Below are positions 1 to 7,966 of a DNA stretch of 64,000 nucleotides, piece by piece (the stretch's first letter is position 1; each line of letters starts with the position of its first letter). The stretch comes from Myxococcus virescens (GTDB taxonomy: Bacteria; Myxococcota; Myxococcia; Myxococcales; Myxococcaceae). Location of the stretch: contig NZ_FNAJ01000012.1 of the NCBI RefSeq assembly GCF_900101905.1, positions 143,992 to 207,991 on the forward strand, read 5' to 3'. The translations under genes were made by a program, and so were the position numbers. The notes below the pieces were generated by a model. That model was not told where the DNA came from. It did not search any database and saw only the letters and a list, made by a program, of their open reading frames with translations.

Positions 1-2016
1 CTCGGAGATGCGCTGGTCGCGCGCGGCCACGTCCCCTTGCAGGGATTCGATGGTGGACTCCCGCTGGGAGACGGTGTCCTCCAGCTGGGCCACGCGCGCG
101 GAGAGCTGTTCGCCGGTCCGCTGCGAGTCATCGAGCTGCCGCTGCGTCTCCTCGAGCTGCGAGGTGAGCGCTTGAATCTGGCCGGTGAGGTCCGCTTCGA
201 GCTCGGCCTTGGCGGAGCGCAGCTCCTCCAACTGACGGGAGAGGTCCGCCTCCAGCGCGTCCTTCGCCTGGGAGAGGGACTGGAGCCGGTCGTTGAGGTC
301 CGTCTCCAGCTCGTCCTTGGCCTGTCCCAGCGCCTGGAGCTCCGCGGTCAGCTCATTCTCGCGGTCCTCCAGGTGCGTCTTGACAGCCTCGACTTCGCCT
401 TCGAGCTCGCCGATGCGCTCCAACTGCTGCTGGATGTTGGCGTTGAGCTCCGCCTCGGTGTGCTCGTTCCGAGCGATGGTCTCCGACAGCTCGCGCTCGA
501 GCGTGCCGAGCTTCGCGTCACGCTCCTCGATGCGCTGGGTGAGCTCGGCCTCCTGGGCGTCCTTGTCCAGCCGGAGCTGGTCGCGCTCGCCCGTGGTTCG
601 CGCGAGGTCCGTCTCCAGGTCCGCGACCTGCTGGCTGAGCTTCGCCTCCAGCGCATCGCGCTCGGCGTTGAGCCGGTGGATTTCCGCGTCAGCCTGGGTG
701 CCGTGCTCCTCGGCACGGGCAGCGCGGGCTTCCAGGCCGCGCACGGTGGTGTCGCGCTCCTGCTCGGTCTGCTGCAGCCGCTCCTGGAGGGCCTGGATTT
801 CACCGTCCAGCTCGGCGAAGCGCTGGTCACGCTCGCTGATGGTGCGGTTCAGCTCGGCCTCGAAGTCGTCACCGCGCTTCGTCAGCCGCGCGATTTCGCC
901 TTCATTCGCGAGGATGGTGTCCTGGAGCTTCTGCTCCTTGACCTCGAACTCGAGCGTGACGACGCCGAGGTGCTTCTCCAGCTTGTCGTACTCGTTGCGG
1001 CCGTGCTCCAGCTCGCCGGCGCGGCGGCTCAGCTCCTCCTCGGCGCGGGAGACTTCCCGGCGCAGGAGGTTGATGTCCTTCTCCTTGGAGGCGACGACCT
1101 CGATGAGGTCCTTCTCCGCGGAGAACTTCTGGAGGAGCAGGTCATCGACGGTGGCGCCGTGCTCGCGCTCCTTCTGGATGGTCGCCTGCTGGGCCTCGTT
1201 GAAGCGGCGCAGCAGGTCGTCCACCTGCATCTTCAGGCCCTGCAACTCCACGTCCTTCTCGTGGATGCGGTCCTCGCCGGAGAGCAGCTCGCGCTCCCGC
1301 ACGTTCCAGATTTCGGAGAGGCGGGCGAGCTGGGCCTCGCGCGTCTTCAGCTCGTCGCGGAGGATCTGGATCTTGCCCTCGGGCGTGCCCATCAGCTCGC
1401 GCCGCGGTGGCGGACGCTTGAGCTGGCGGGACTCGGCGAGCAGCTCCGCCTTGCGGTCCGCGATGGACTGGAACGTGCGGTCGAGGAACGCGCGGTCCTC
1501 TTCCGTCATCGCGCTGCGGCGCTCGCGCTTGGGCAGCTTTGGCGGGCCCCCCGCGGCGGCCTTGAGCGACGGAGGCATGGGCGGCGGTGCTTCGCGCGTC
1601 CCGTTCAGCGCGGCATCCAGCGACGCGCCGGTGTCATCCGTGCCCGGAGGCACGATGCCGTGGCTCAGGGCGGCCAGCTCGCCCATCTCGAACGGGATGG
1701 CGAGGTAGCCGTCCGCGGCCTGTGGCGTCTGACGATGCTGCGCCAGTCCATCCACGCCACTCTCGGAGGAGAGCAGCAGGACCTTGAGGTTCTGACCCCA
1801 CTTGCCCTTCTTGATGTTGCCGCAGAGGACGAAGCCGGACTGATCCTTCAGCTCCGCGCGGAGGACGACCAGGTCTGGCCGGCGCTTCTCCAGCTCACGC
1901 TGCGCGTCAGCCGCCGTCTCAGCCAAGGCTGTCTGGTAGCCCGCGCCCTTGAGCACGGTGGCCATGCTGAGCGCAAAATCATGCTCGCTTTCGACGATGA
2001 GGACCCGACGCTCCAT
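1..2016 (-). CDS. aglZ: AglZ, pseudo-receiver plus coiled-coil gliding motility protein (C-terminus outside window)
   Basis: AglZ is a cytoplasmic scaffold of adventurous (A) gliding motility in Myxococcus that works with the MglA GTPase at the leading pole and focal adhesions. The 672 codons visible start at ATG 2016 (MERRVLIVES). Residues 1-120 form a receiver-like domain that cannot be phosphorylated normally: R53 sits where the acceptor Asp should be, and I107 replaces the conserved Lys. A linker with Pro-rich stretches follows to about residue 200. From there to the window edge the sequence is unbroken heptad-type coiled coil rich in E, L, Q, R and D. FrzS has the same architecture, but this N-terminus (SEHDFALSM; LCGNIKKGKWGQN) matches AglZ as I remember it. 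The stop codon lies outside the window. Confidence 0.88.
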   Translation of the reverse strand, partial: MERRVLIVESEHDFALSMATVLKGAGYQTALAETAADAQRELEKRRPDLVVLRAELKDQSGFVLCGNIKKGKWGQNLKVLLLSSESGVDGLAQHRQTPQAADGYLAIPFEMGELAALSHGIVPPGTDDTGASLDAALNGTREAPPPMPPSLKAAAGGPPKLPKRERRSAMTEEDRAFLDRTFQSIADRKAELLAESRQLKRPPPRRELMGTPEGKIQILRDELKTREAQLARLSEIWNVRERELLSGEDRIHEKDVELQGLKMQVDDLLRRFNEAQQATIQKEREHGATVDDLLLQKFSAEKDLIEVVASKEKDINLLRREVSRAEEELSRRAGELEHGRNEYDKLEKHLGVVTLEFEVKEQKLQDTILANEGEIARLTKRGDDFEAELNRTISERDQRFAELDGEIQALQERLQQTEQERDTTVRGLEARAARAEEHGTQADAEIHRLNAERDALEAKLSQQVADLETDLARTTGERDQLRLDKDAQEAELTQRIEERDAKLGTLERELSETIARNEHTEAELNANIQQQLERIGELEGEVEAVKTHLEDRENELTAELQALGQAKDELETDLNDRLQSLSQAKDALEADLSRQLEELRSAKAELEADLTGQIQALTSQLEETQRQLDDSQRTGEQLSARVAQLEDTVSQRESTIESLQGDVAARDQRISE

Positions 2017-2057
2017 GAAGCCCTTTGTCCCGGAAAAAGTGCTGTGAAAACCGGAAC

Positions 2058-2087
2058 ATCCTAGCGGGCGCTTGTGACCCTTGGAAA
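2058..2087 (-). promoter_or_regulatory. Possible aglZ promoter with dyad over the -35 box
   Basis: Read on the minus strand, TTTCCA (2087-2082), an 18-base spacer and TAGGAT (2063-2058) give a 4/6 plus 4/6 match to a vegetative promoter, about 42 bases before the aglZ ATG. The -35 box is half of a perfect dyad, TGGAAA-G-TTTCCA (2082-2094), a possible operator. The match is modest and the call is inference. Confidence 0.28.
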
Positions 2088-2115
2088 GTTTCCAGGAGTC
2101 GCTCGGTTGCCAGCC

Positions 2116-5100
2116 TCACGAGCTCTTGCCGCGGACGACGACTTCCGAACGGACTGAGGGGGCCGGATGGGCGGGGTTCGTGGGCTCGTCGCGACCGGGG
2201 AACGTCGTCGGGGGCGTGTGTCGGTCGAAGCGGATTCCGTCGGGGGGGCAGTACCCGTGTGCGAGCTGGGCGAACCACGGGTTCAGCGTCGAGGGAACGG
2301 GCTCCGGTGCGGGGCCTTCGTCGTGTGGCTCGGGGGCCACATCGGCGTCGGCTTCCTCCAGGTCGTCGTCCGATTCGATGAGCTGCGCTGCACTGGTGGC
2401 GGAAATCTCCGCTTCCTCCACCTCGTCGCTGCTGATTTCGTCCGGCTCCTCGGGTTGGGGCCGCGCGCGGGAGTGGCTGTCGTCGTCCCCCTCGTCGATG
2501 GACTGGGCTTCGTCCTCGGAGATTTCCTCGGGCTCTTCGTCCTCGCCGCCGGGGACCGAGGCCGAGGCCTTGAACGCCTGCGGGCTGACGGGTTCGAGCC
2601 GGGGGGGGCCGTCCACGGACTGGAGCCGGGGCGGACGCTGAAGGGGAACGGGCGGGGGCGCCGCCGCGCGCGGAGGCAGGGCGGGGGGCTGGGCGGATTC
2701 CGGCGGCGAGGTGCTCGGGTGGAGGGTCGGCGGCGGGCGCTCCGGTGTGCTCACGGACGCGCCTCCTCGGATGGGAGGCAGGCGCTCTGCTTCGGAGGCA
2801 CCCGGGCGGGAGATGGGCGGCGGCCGTTCCGTGTTCGTGGACCGCTGCTGTGGCGTCAGTGCCGTCATCCGTCCGACGGGCGTCTCCATTCGCGCGGAGA
2901 TGCTCCGGCTCGACAGCGAGGAGGGCGCGGGGACGATGGGTGTAGGGGTGGGGTACTCTTCCGGCCGGCTTGAGGAGTCGGTTCCCCGGCTGCTGGATGT
3001 GCGAGTGGGGAGGAGCTCCTGGAGCAGCTCGGTGGGCACGCGGATGATGGGCGTCGGCGCGGGTGGTTCGTCCCGCTGGCGGTCGTAGGGCGAGCGCACC
3101 ACCGGCGTGTGCGAGGGGGGCTCGTAGCGCGATTCGATGACGGGGCTGCGGACGACCGGCGTCGGCGCGGGGGCTTCATCTGAGTCCCCGGCAGCTTCGC
3201 TGGTGCCCGAGTCCGTCCGGTTCAGCGCGGCGGGCGCCTTGATGATGGGCGTCGCTGATGAGGTTTCACAGGAATCCGCGCCCACGAGCGAAGGAGACCG
3301 GCCCGGAGGTGGGGGGACCCTGACGACGGGCGTCGTCGCCGAGGCCTCGTTGGCGTCCGTGCTCGCCGGGGATGAAAGGCGGCTCGATGAGGCGGTGCTT
3401 CCCTTGGCGGACATCGCTGTCGCCGAGGCTTCCTCAGTGTCGCTGCTGACGGAGAACGGCGGCCGGCCTGGAGGTGGCGGGACCTTGACGATGGGGGTTG
3501 CCCCCGAGGCTCCGCTGCCGTCGTCACTCAGCACCGAAGGCAGCCGACCTGACGACGACGGCGCCTTGACGATGGGCGTTGCCCCCGAGGCTTCGCTGCT
3601 GTCGCCACTCTGCACGGCGGAGAACCGGCCCGAGAAGGAGGGCGCCTTCACGACGGGCGTCGTCGCCGCGTGCTCGCTCGTACCGTCGCTCACCGATGAA
3701 GAGGCCTGCGCTGACGGAGCCGGCGCCTTGACGATGGGGGGCGGCGACGGGGGTTCGTCCGCGTCTTCGACCTCCGTTGCCTGAACGATGGGAAGCGCGC
3801 TTTCGGAATCGTCGTCGTCGCTCGCGTCGTGCGCGGAACCTTCCGCTGTCGCGTCGTTGCCGGGCACGCTGGACGCGGAGGCCTCGCTCTCGCGGACCGT
3901 GGTGGTCGCTGCATCGGCGGCCGCTGCGGAGCGCTCTCGCAGCGGCGCCCCCATCACCACGGGCGGCTCGATGGGATTCGTCTCGAGTTCCGTCTTGATG
4001 AGGCGCGTGTCGAGCCCCTCGTCGAGCACCTGCCCCATGACCAGCGGCAGGTCTTCGCGCGCACGCCCCGCGGCAGGCGCGTCCTTGTCCTTTCGAGGCT
4101 CCGGCGCCTTCTTGGAGACTGGTGCCGCCGTGGGGGCGGGCTCGGGAGGCAGCAGCGCCGCCAGCCGGTTCGTGGGCGTTCCCGTCACCGTGGTGGGCGC
4201 GGGCAGGTTGTCCTCGCTCGTGGTGGAGACGGGCTCCGACCGCTTCTCCAGCAGCGAGTCATACAGGTCCAGGAGCTTGCCGCGGATGAGCCCCGCGTCG
4301 AGCGCCGCCTCCGCGTGTGCCCGAGCCACCTGGCCCAGCTCCACCCGGCGCTTCACGTCGCGCGCCAGCTCGATGATGCGGTCGGCCAAGGCCTGGCTGT
4401 CGCCCGGAGGGAAGAAGACGCCCGCGCCAGCCGGGATGAGCTCCCGCGTCACAGGCAGGTCCGCCGCGATGATGGGGCGGCCCGCCGCGCAGTACTCCGA
4501 CACCTTCGCCAGCGGCCCACCCTGAACGCGATTGCGCTCCACGTCATCCATGGGCAGCACGCCCAAGTCCGCGAGCGCGAGCACCTTGGCCAGGTCATCG
4601 TGGTGCACCGGGGGTTGGAACTCCACCCGGTCGCCCAGGCCCAGCTCCTTCACCAGGTCATCCAGGTGCGGCTGCCAGTCCGCGTGGCGCGCGCCCACCA
4701 CCGTGAGGCGCACCTCTTCCTTCCGGGCCGCCACCTCCACCGCGCGCAGCAGCGTGGACAGGCCCTGCCACCCCACCTGGCTGCCCAGGTACATCATCCG
4801 GAGCGGTTCGCCGTCCGGGGCGCCCAGCACCTCGGGCGTGAAGGGCTGGAGGTCCACCGGCGCGGGCAGCACCCGGACCTGCTCCTCACTGGCGCCGAGC
4901 GACTGGATGTACGCGCGCGTCGTCTCCGAGCCGGTGACGACGAGGTCCGCGTTCATCAGGCAGAACAGCTCCTGCCTGCGAATCTTCGACAGGAAGCGCC
5001 GGTCCCCCTCCGTCTGCGGGTGGGTGTACCGCAGCTCCTGCGAGGGGAACGTCTGGGCCTCGTAGATGAGCCGGTACCCGTAGTCTCCCTTTAGCTCGCA

Positions 5101-5409
5101 CAATGCGTATCCGCCGAAGGGGTCCGTGAAGTGGGCGAGCGCGTAGTCCTCGCTTTCGAGCTGCCGGCGCACGGCCCGCTCGAAGGCCTGGATGCGCGAA
5201 GCGAGGTCCCCCGAGCCTACCGGGACGCGCAGCAGCCGGGCGCCCTGGTACTTCTCGATGTGGGAGTGGTCAGGCGTCTTCGCCGACAGCACCACCACGG
5301 AGAAGCGGTCCGGCAACGCCTTCAAGTATTCGGTCAAACGCCGGGATGAACCCGACGGACCGGGGATGACGTCGAAACTGCACAGGAGCAGTCTGGGCAG
5401 GTCGCTCAA
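2116..5409 (-). CDS. GT4-type glycosyltransferase with a ~700-residue repetitive acidic/Pro-rich tail
   Basis: The 1097-residue protein begins with a GT-B glycosyltransferase of about 390 residues. LLLCSFDVIPGPSGSSRR is the N-terminal nucleotide-sugar loop, and SEYCAAGRPIIAADLPVTREL (about 304-324) carries the GT4 donor-binding Glu (E305); the usual first Glu of the EX7E pair is absent. After residue 400 the chain becomes low-complexity. Eleven copies of a [TP]P[IV][VI][KR]xP box lie between about 540 and 840, then comes a Pro-rich stretch, an Asp/Glu-rich stretch, and a more ordered C-terminus with NPWFAQLAHGYCPPDG. Typical GT4 enzymes end near residue 400. The gene is divergent from the DUF4912/GH57 pair, which suggests a shared alpha-glucan or polysaccharide role. 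Substrate is unknown. No signal peptide or membrane segment is visible. Confidence 0.8.
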   Translation of the reverse strand: MSDLPRLLLCSFDVIPGPSGSSRRLTEYLKALPDRFSVVVLSAKTPDHSHIEKYQGARLLRVPVGSGDLASRIQAFERAVRRQLESEDYALAHFTDPFGGYALCELKGDYGYRLIYEAQTFPSQELRYTHPQTEGDRRFLSKIRRQELFCLMNADLVVTGSETTRAYIQSLGASEEQVRVLPAPVDLQPFTPEVLGAPDGEPLRMMYLGSQVGWQGLSTLLRAVEVAARKEEVRLTVVGARHADWQPHLDDLVKELGLGDRVEFQPPVHHDDLAKVLALADLGVLPMDDVERNRVQGGPLAKVSEYCAAGRPIIAADLPVTRELIPAGAGVFFPPGDSQALADRIIELARDVKRRVELGQVARAHAEAALDAGLIRGKLLDLYDSLLEKRSEPVSTTSEDNLPAPTTVTGTPTNRLAALLPPEPAPTAAPVSKKAPEPRKDKDAPAAGRAREDLPLVMGQVLDEGLDTRLIKTELETNPIEPPVVMGAPLRERSAAAADAATTTVRESEASASSVPGNDATAEGSAHDASDDDDSESALPIVQATEVEDADEPPSPPPIVKAPAPSAQASSSVSDGTSEHAATTPVVKAPSFSGRFSAVQSGDSSEASGATPIVKAPSSSGRLPSVLSDDGSGASGATPIVKVPPPPGRPPFSVSSDTEEASATAMSAKGSTASSSRLSSPASTDANEASATTPVVRVPPPPGRSPSLVGADSCETSSATPIIKAPAALNRTDSGTSEAAGDSDEAPAPTPVVRSPVIESRYEPPSHTPVVRSPYDRQRDEPPAPTPIIRVPTELLQELLPTRTSSSRGTDSSSRPEEYPTPTPIVPAPSSLSSRSISARMETPVGRMTALTPQQRSTNTERPPPISRPGASEAERLPPIRGGASVSTPERPPPTLHPSTSPPESAQPPALPPRAAAPPPVPLQRPPRLQSVDGPPRLEPVSPQAFKASASVPGGEDEEPEEISEDEAQSIDEGDDDSHSRARPQPEEPDEISSDEVEEAEISATSAAQLIESDDDLEEADADVAPEPHDEGPAPEPVPSTLNPWFAQLAHGYCPPDGIRFDRHTPPTTFPGRDEPTNPAHPAPSVRSEVVVRGKSS
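2927..3796 (-). repeat. Tandem TP[IV]V[KR]xP boxes in the glycosyltransferase tail
   Basis: Eleven recognisable boxes (TPVVKAP, TPIVKAP, TPIVKVP, TPVVRVP, TPIIKAP, TPVVRSP, TPIIRVP, TPIVPAP and close variants), plus one degenerate copy, recur every 25-40 residues. The spacers are rich in Ser, Gly, Asp and Glu. The repeat is in frame with the gene, and the third codon positions differ between copies. Confidence 0.75.
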
Positions 5410-5542
5410 GCGTGGGCAGGATACCTAGCCGCCCCCTGAGTGTCATCGGGTGATGAAACGAGAAAGGGGGTCGGGCGAAGAACACATGTAATGCTGGCAC
5501 GTTGACCCTCTACGACCAGCGACCTAAAGGCCGGCTTTGCCT

Positions 5543-7939
5543 ATGGAAGACCTCAAGAGCGTGACGGTCAGCTACCTCAGGGAGTTGGCACGGAAGCACC
5601 TGGGGAGCGGCTACAGTCGTATGAAAAAAGAGGAGCTGCTCGCAGCCCTGGCCGCCTATGTCCCCGCCCTGGCGAAGCTCGCCCGGTTGGCGGGCATCCG
5701 AGTGCTTCCCAAGCGCTCGGCCGCGAAACCCGCTGCATCGCCTGCCCGGGCCCCCGCCCCCAGGAAGGCCAAGGCGCCCACCCCTGACGCCGCGAAGGCG
5801 CCTCGGACGTCGAGGACCCCGGCCGCCGCGAAGCCCAAGGCCGGCGGCGCGCGAGACCAGGGCAGGGTATCCGCGCCCAAGCGGGTGGCCGCCAAGCGGG
5901 CCTCCGAGAAGCCCGGGAGCAAGCCGACGGTCAAGCCCGCGAAGGTGGTCACGTTCCCGCCCAAGCCCCGAGTGGAACGGCCGCGTGAGCCGGTGACGCC
6001 CGTCATGCCTTCCGTCACGAGGCCGCTCGTTCCAGCGCCGGAACCGGTGCCGCGGCCCGTCACACGGCCCGCGCCCGTGCAAAAGCCCGCGGAGCCCGTG
6101 GAGGAGGGCTTCTTCGTGGCGCGCGTGGCTGGCGAGGAGGAGGCGCGCAGCCACCATCTGGTGGAGCGCACGCCGGTTTCGCCGCCGCCCCCCGTGGATG
6201 CCGAGGGATTGGGTGAGCTGCCGGAGGGGTATCAGGACGACGCCGTCCTCCTGTTGCCCAGGGACCCGCACACGCTCTTCGTGTCCTGGGACTTCAGCCT
6301 GGGGGCCCTGCTGCGGGCGCAGGATGCGCTGGAGGCGCCGCGTACCGTGCTTCGTGTGTTCGGTGATGAACAGATGGAGCGGGAGTTGGACTTCGCGGTG
6401 GAGGCTCGCGGCTTCTACATCCAAGGGTTGCCGTCGGGGCGGACGTATCGCGTGGAGGCGCACTTCGTCGGCCGTGATGGGCGGAGCTGCCGCATCGGTG
6501 CTTCGAGCAACCGCGTGATGCTGCCTCCCGCGGGCGTCTCCACGGATTTGACGGTGCGTTTCCTTCGAGTTCCTCCGCTCGAGGCGGCGCTTCCCGCGGC
6601 GGTCGTGGAAGCGCCGCCACCGGAAGAGGAGCGCGAGTACGTGTCGTGGCGCCGGGTGAACCTGCCGGGCAGTGGTGGCGTGCTGGATGTGCCGGAAGTC
6701 CACAGGGAGCGTCGTGGCAGGGACATAACGGAGGCGCACCTGGAGGGCCCCGCGCGAGCGCCGGGCGCTTCGGACCAGCGGTACGTGGAGTCGGTGGAGC
6801 GCGTGCCCGGGGCTTCGGACCTACGGTACGTGGACTCGGTGGAGCGCGTGCCTGGGGCTTCGGACCAGCGCTATCTGTCGGTCGCGGCGCAGCGGAATGC
6901 GCGCGAGGTGCGTGGCCCCGTGACTGCTCCCGTGTCGCACTACCTGGAGACCCTGGGCCGTGCACCGGGGGCTTCGGATATGCGTTATGCGGGAGGGGAC
7001 GCTCGCGAGGCGGGGAGGGGGCAAGGGCCCCGTGCGTATCTGGATGTGAGGGGCGTCCCGGGGGCATCCGACCTGCGCTACGCGGAAGGCGGCGCGGCAC
7101 GCCAGGCAGGCCGTGACACGTCACCGCACCGCTACCTGGACGTGAAGGGCATCCCGGGGGCATCGGACCTGCGCTACGCGGAAGGCGGTGCGACTCGCTC
7201 GCCGGTCAGCGGCGCTTCGCCTTATCGCTACCTGGACGTGAAGGGCATTCCGGGTGCGTCGGACCTCCGCTATGCGGAAGGTGCGGCGACTTCGCATCCG
7301 CATCACCTGGACGTAAGCCGCATTCCGGGAGCGTCGGACCTGCGCTACCTGGAGTCGCCGCCCCGCGCGCCGGGCGCATCGGAGCAGCGCTACCTGGAGT
7401 CATCTCCGCAGCGGGCAGGCGCCTCGGAGCGTCGTTACCTGGAGTCATCTCCGCAGCGGGCAGGCGCCTCGGAGCGTCGTTACCTGGACGCCCCGGAGCG
7501 GGCGTCGGGTGCATCGGAGCGTCGCCACCTGGATTCCCCTCCGCAGGGGACAGGCGCCTCGGGTCGAAGCTTCCTCGGTGCTCCGACTCAACCGTCGGGC
7601 GCCGCCGATACGTCGGCACACACAGAAACCGGAACCACCGCGAAGGATGCTCACGGCGCCGGTACTCATCCCCCCTCGGTCGAGGAGGAGCACCGCTACT
7701 TCGAGGCCCCGCCACGTTCATCCGGCGCCACGGTTCCGGGCAGCGACGCCAGGGCGCGGGGAGACGCCGACGCGGAGGAGGACCACCGCTACTTCGAAGT
7801 GCCGCGGTCCCGTGCGGAGGGCGCGGCGCATCGCCGCACGGCGTCTCCTTCCTCCTTCGAGGCCCGCGAGGGCCACGCCACCCACGACGCGGCGGAGCCG
7901 CCTCCCCGGAAGCCGCCGTCGGACGACGGCCGCTCCTGA
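5543..7939 (+). CDS. DUF4912 protein with SAP/Rho-N-like N-terminus and PGASDLRY repeat tail
   Basis: Product of about 798 residues. The N-terminus (VSYLRELARKHLGSGYSRMKKEELLAAL) resembles the small helical SAP/Rho-N fold. A basic Lys/Ala/Pro linker follows, then a DUF4912 domain at about 225-345 (DDAVLLLPRDPHTLFVSWDF; FYIQGLPSGRTYRVE). DUF4912 is a presumed carbohydrate-linked beta-sandwich often found beside GH57 and GT4 genes. The second half is a tandem repeat built on xxPGASDLRYxE. The start could be ATG 5543, or TTG 5537, which sits better after AAAGG (5526-5530). The GH57 gene begins 27 bases downstream, so the two are probably co-transcribed. Catalytic function is not evident; a glucan-binding or scaffolding role is inference. 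Confidence 0.75.
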   Translation: MEDLKSVTVSYLRELARKHLGSGYSRMKKEELLAALAAYVPALAKLARLAGIRVLPKRSAAKPAASPARAPAPRKAKAPTPDAAKAPRTSRTPAAAKPKAGGARDQGRVSAPKRVAAKRASEKPGSKPTVKPAKVVTFPPKPRVERPREPVTPVMPSVTRPLVPAPEPVPRPVTRPAPVQKPAEPVEEGFFVARVAGEEEARSHHLVERTPVSPPPPVDAEGLGELPEGYQDDAVLLLPRDPHTLFVSWDFSLGALLRAQDALEAPRTVLRVFGDEQMERELDFAVEARGFYIQGLPSGRTYRVEAHFVGRDGRSCRIGASSNRVMLPPAGVSTDLTVRFLRVPPLEAALPAAVVEAPPPEEEREYVSWRRVNLPGSGGVLDVPEVHRERRGRDITEAHLEGPARAPGASDQRYVESVERVPGASDLRYVDSVERVPGASDQRYLSVAAQRNAREVRGPVTAPVSHYLETLGRAPGASDMRYAGGDAREAGRGQGPRAYLDVRGVPGASDLRYAEGGAARQAGRDTSPHRYLDVKGIPGASDLRYAEGGATRSPVSGASPYRYLDVKGIPGASDLRYAEGAATSHPHHLDVSRIPGASDLRYLESPPRAPGASEQRYLESSPQRAGASERRYLESSPQRAGASERRYLDAPERASGASERRHLDSPPQGTGASGRSFLGAPTQPSGAADTSAHTETGTTAKDAHGAGTHPPSVEEEHRYFEAPPRSSGATVPGSDARARGDADAEEDHRYFEVPRSRAEGAAHRRTASPSSFEAREGHATHDAAEPPPRKPPSDDGRS
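6752..7590 (+). repeat. In-frame PGASD[LQ]RY tandem repeats
   Basis: About 13 copies of [RK]xPGAS[DE]xRY[LVA][DE] are visible. Early copies read APGASDQRYVE and VPGASDLRYVD. Middle copies sit in a longer unit of about 30 residues (RYLDVKGIPGASDLRYAEGGA). Late copies drift to QRAGASERRYLE and GTGASGRSFLG. Two adjacent late copies (about 7391-7480) are nearly identical at DNA level, which suggests recent duplication. Confidence 0.85.
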
Positions 7940-7966
7940 AAACCCGCACGGAGACATTGAACGACC

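Noticed and set aside
37..2064. 675-codon plus-strand ORF opposite aglZ
   Set aside because: High GC leaves long open frames on the other strand. The minus-strand AglZ reading has clear domains and coiled-coil heptads.
6752..7590. Tandem repeats considered as CRISPR or minisatellite
   Set aside because: The repeat is in frame, encodes a conserved amino-acid motif and lacks uniform spacers.
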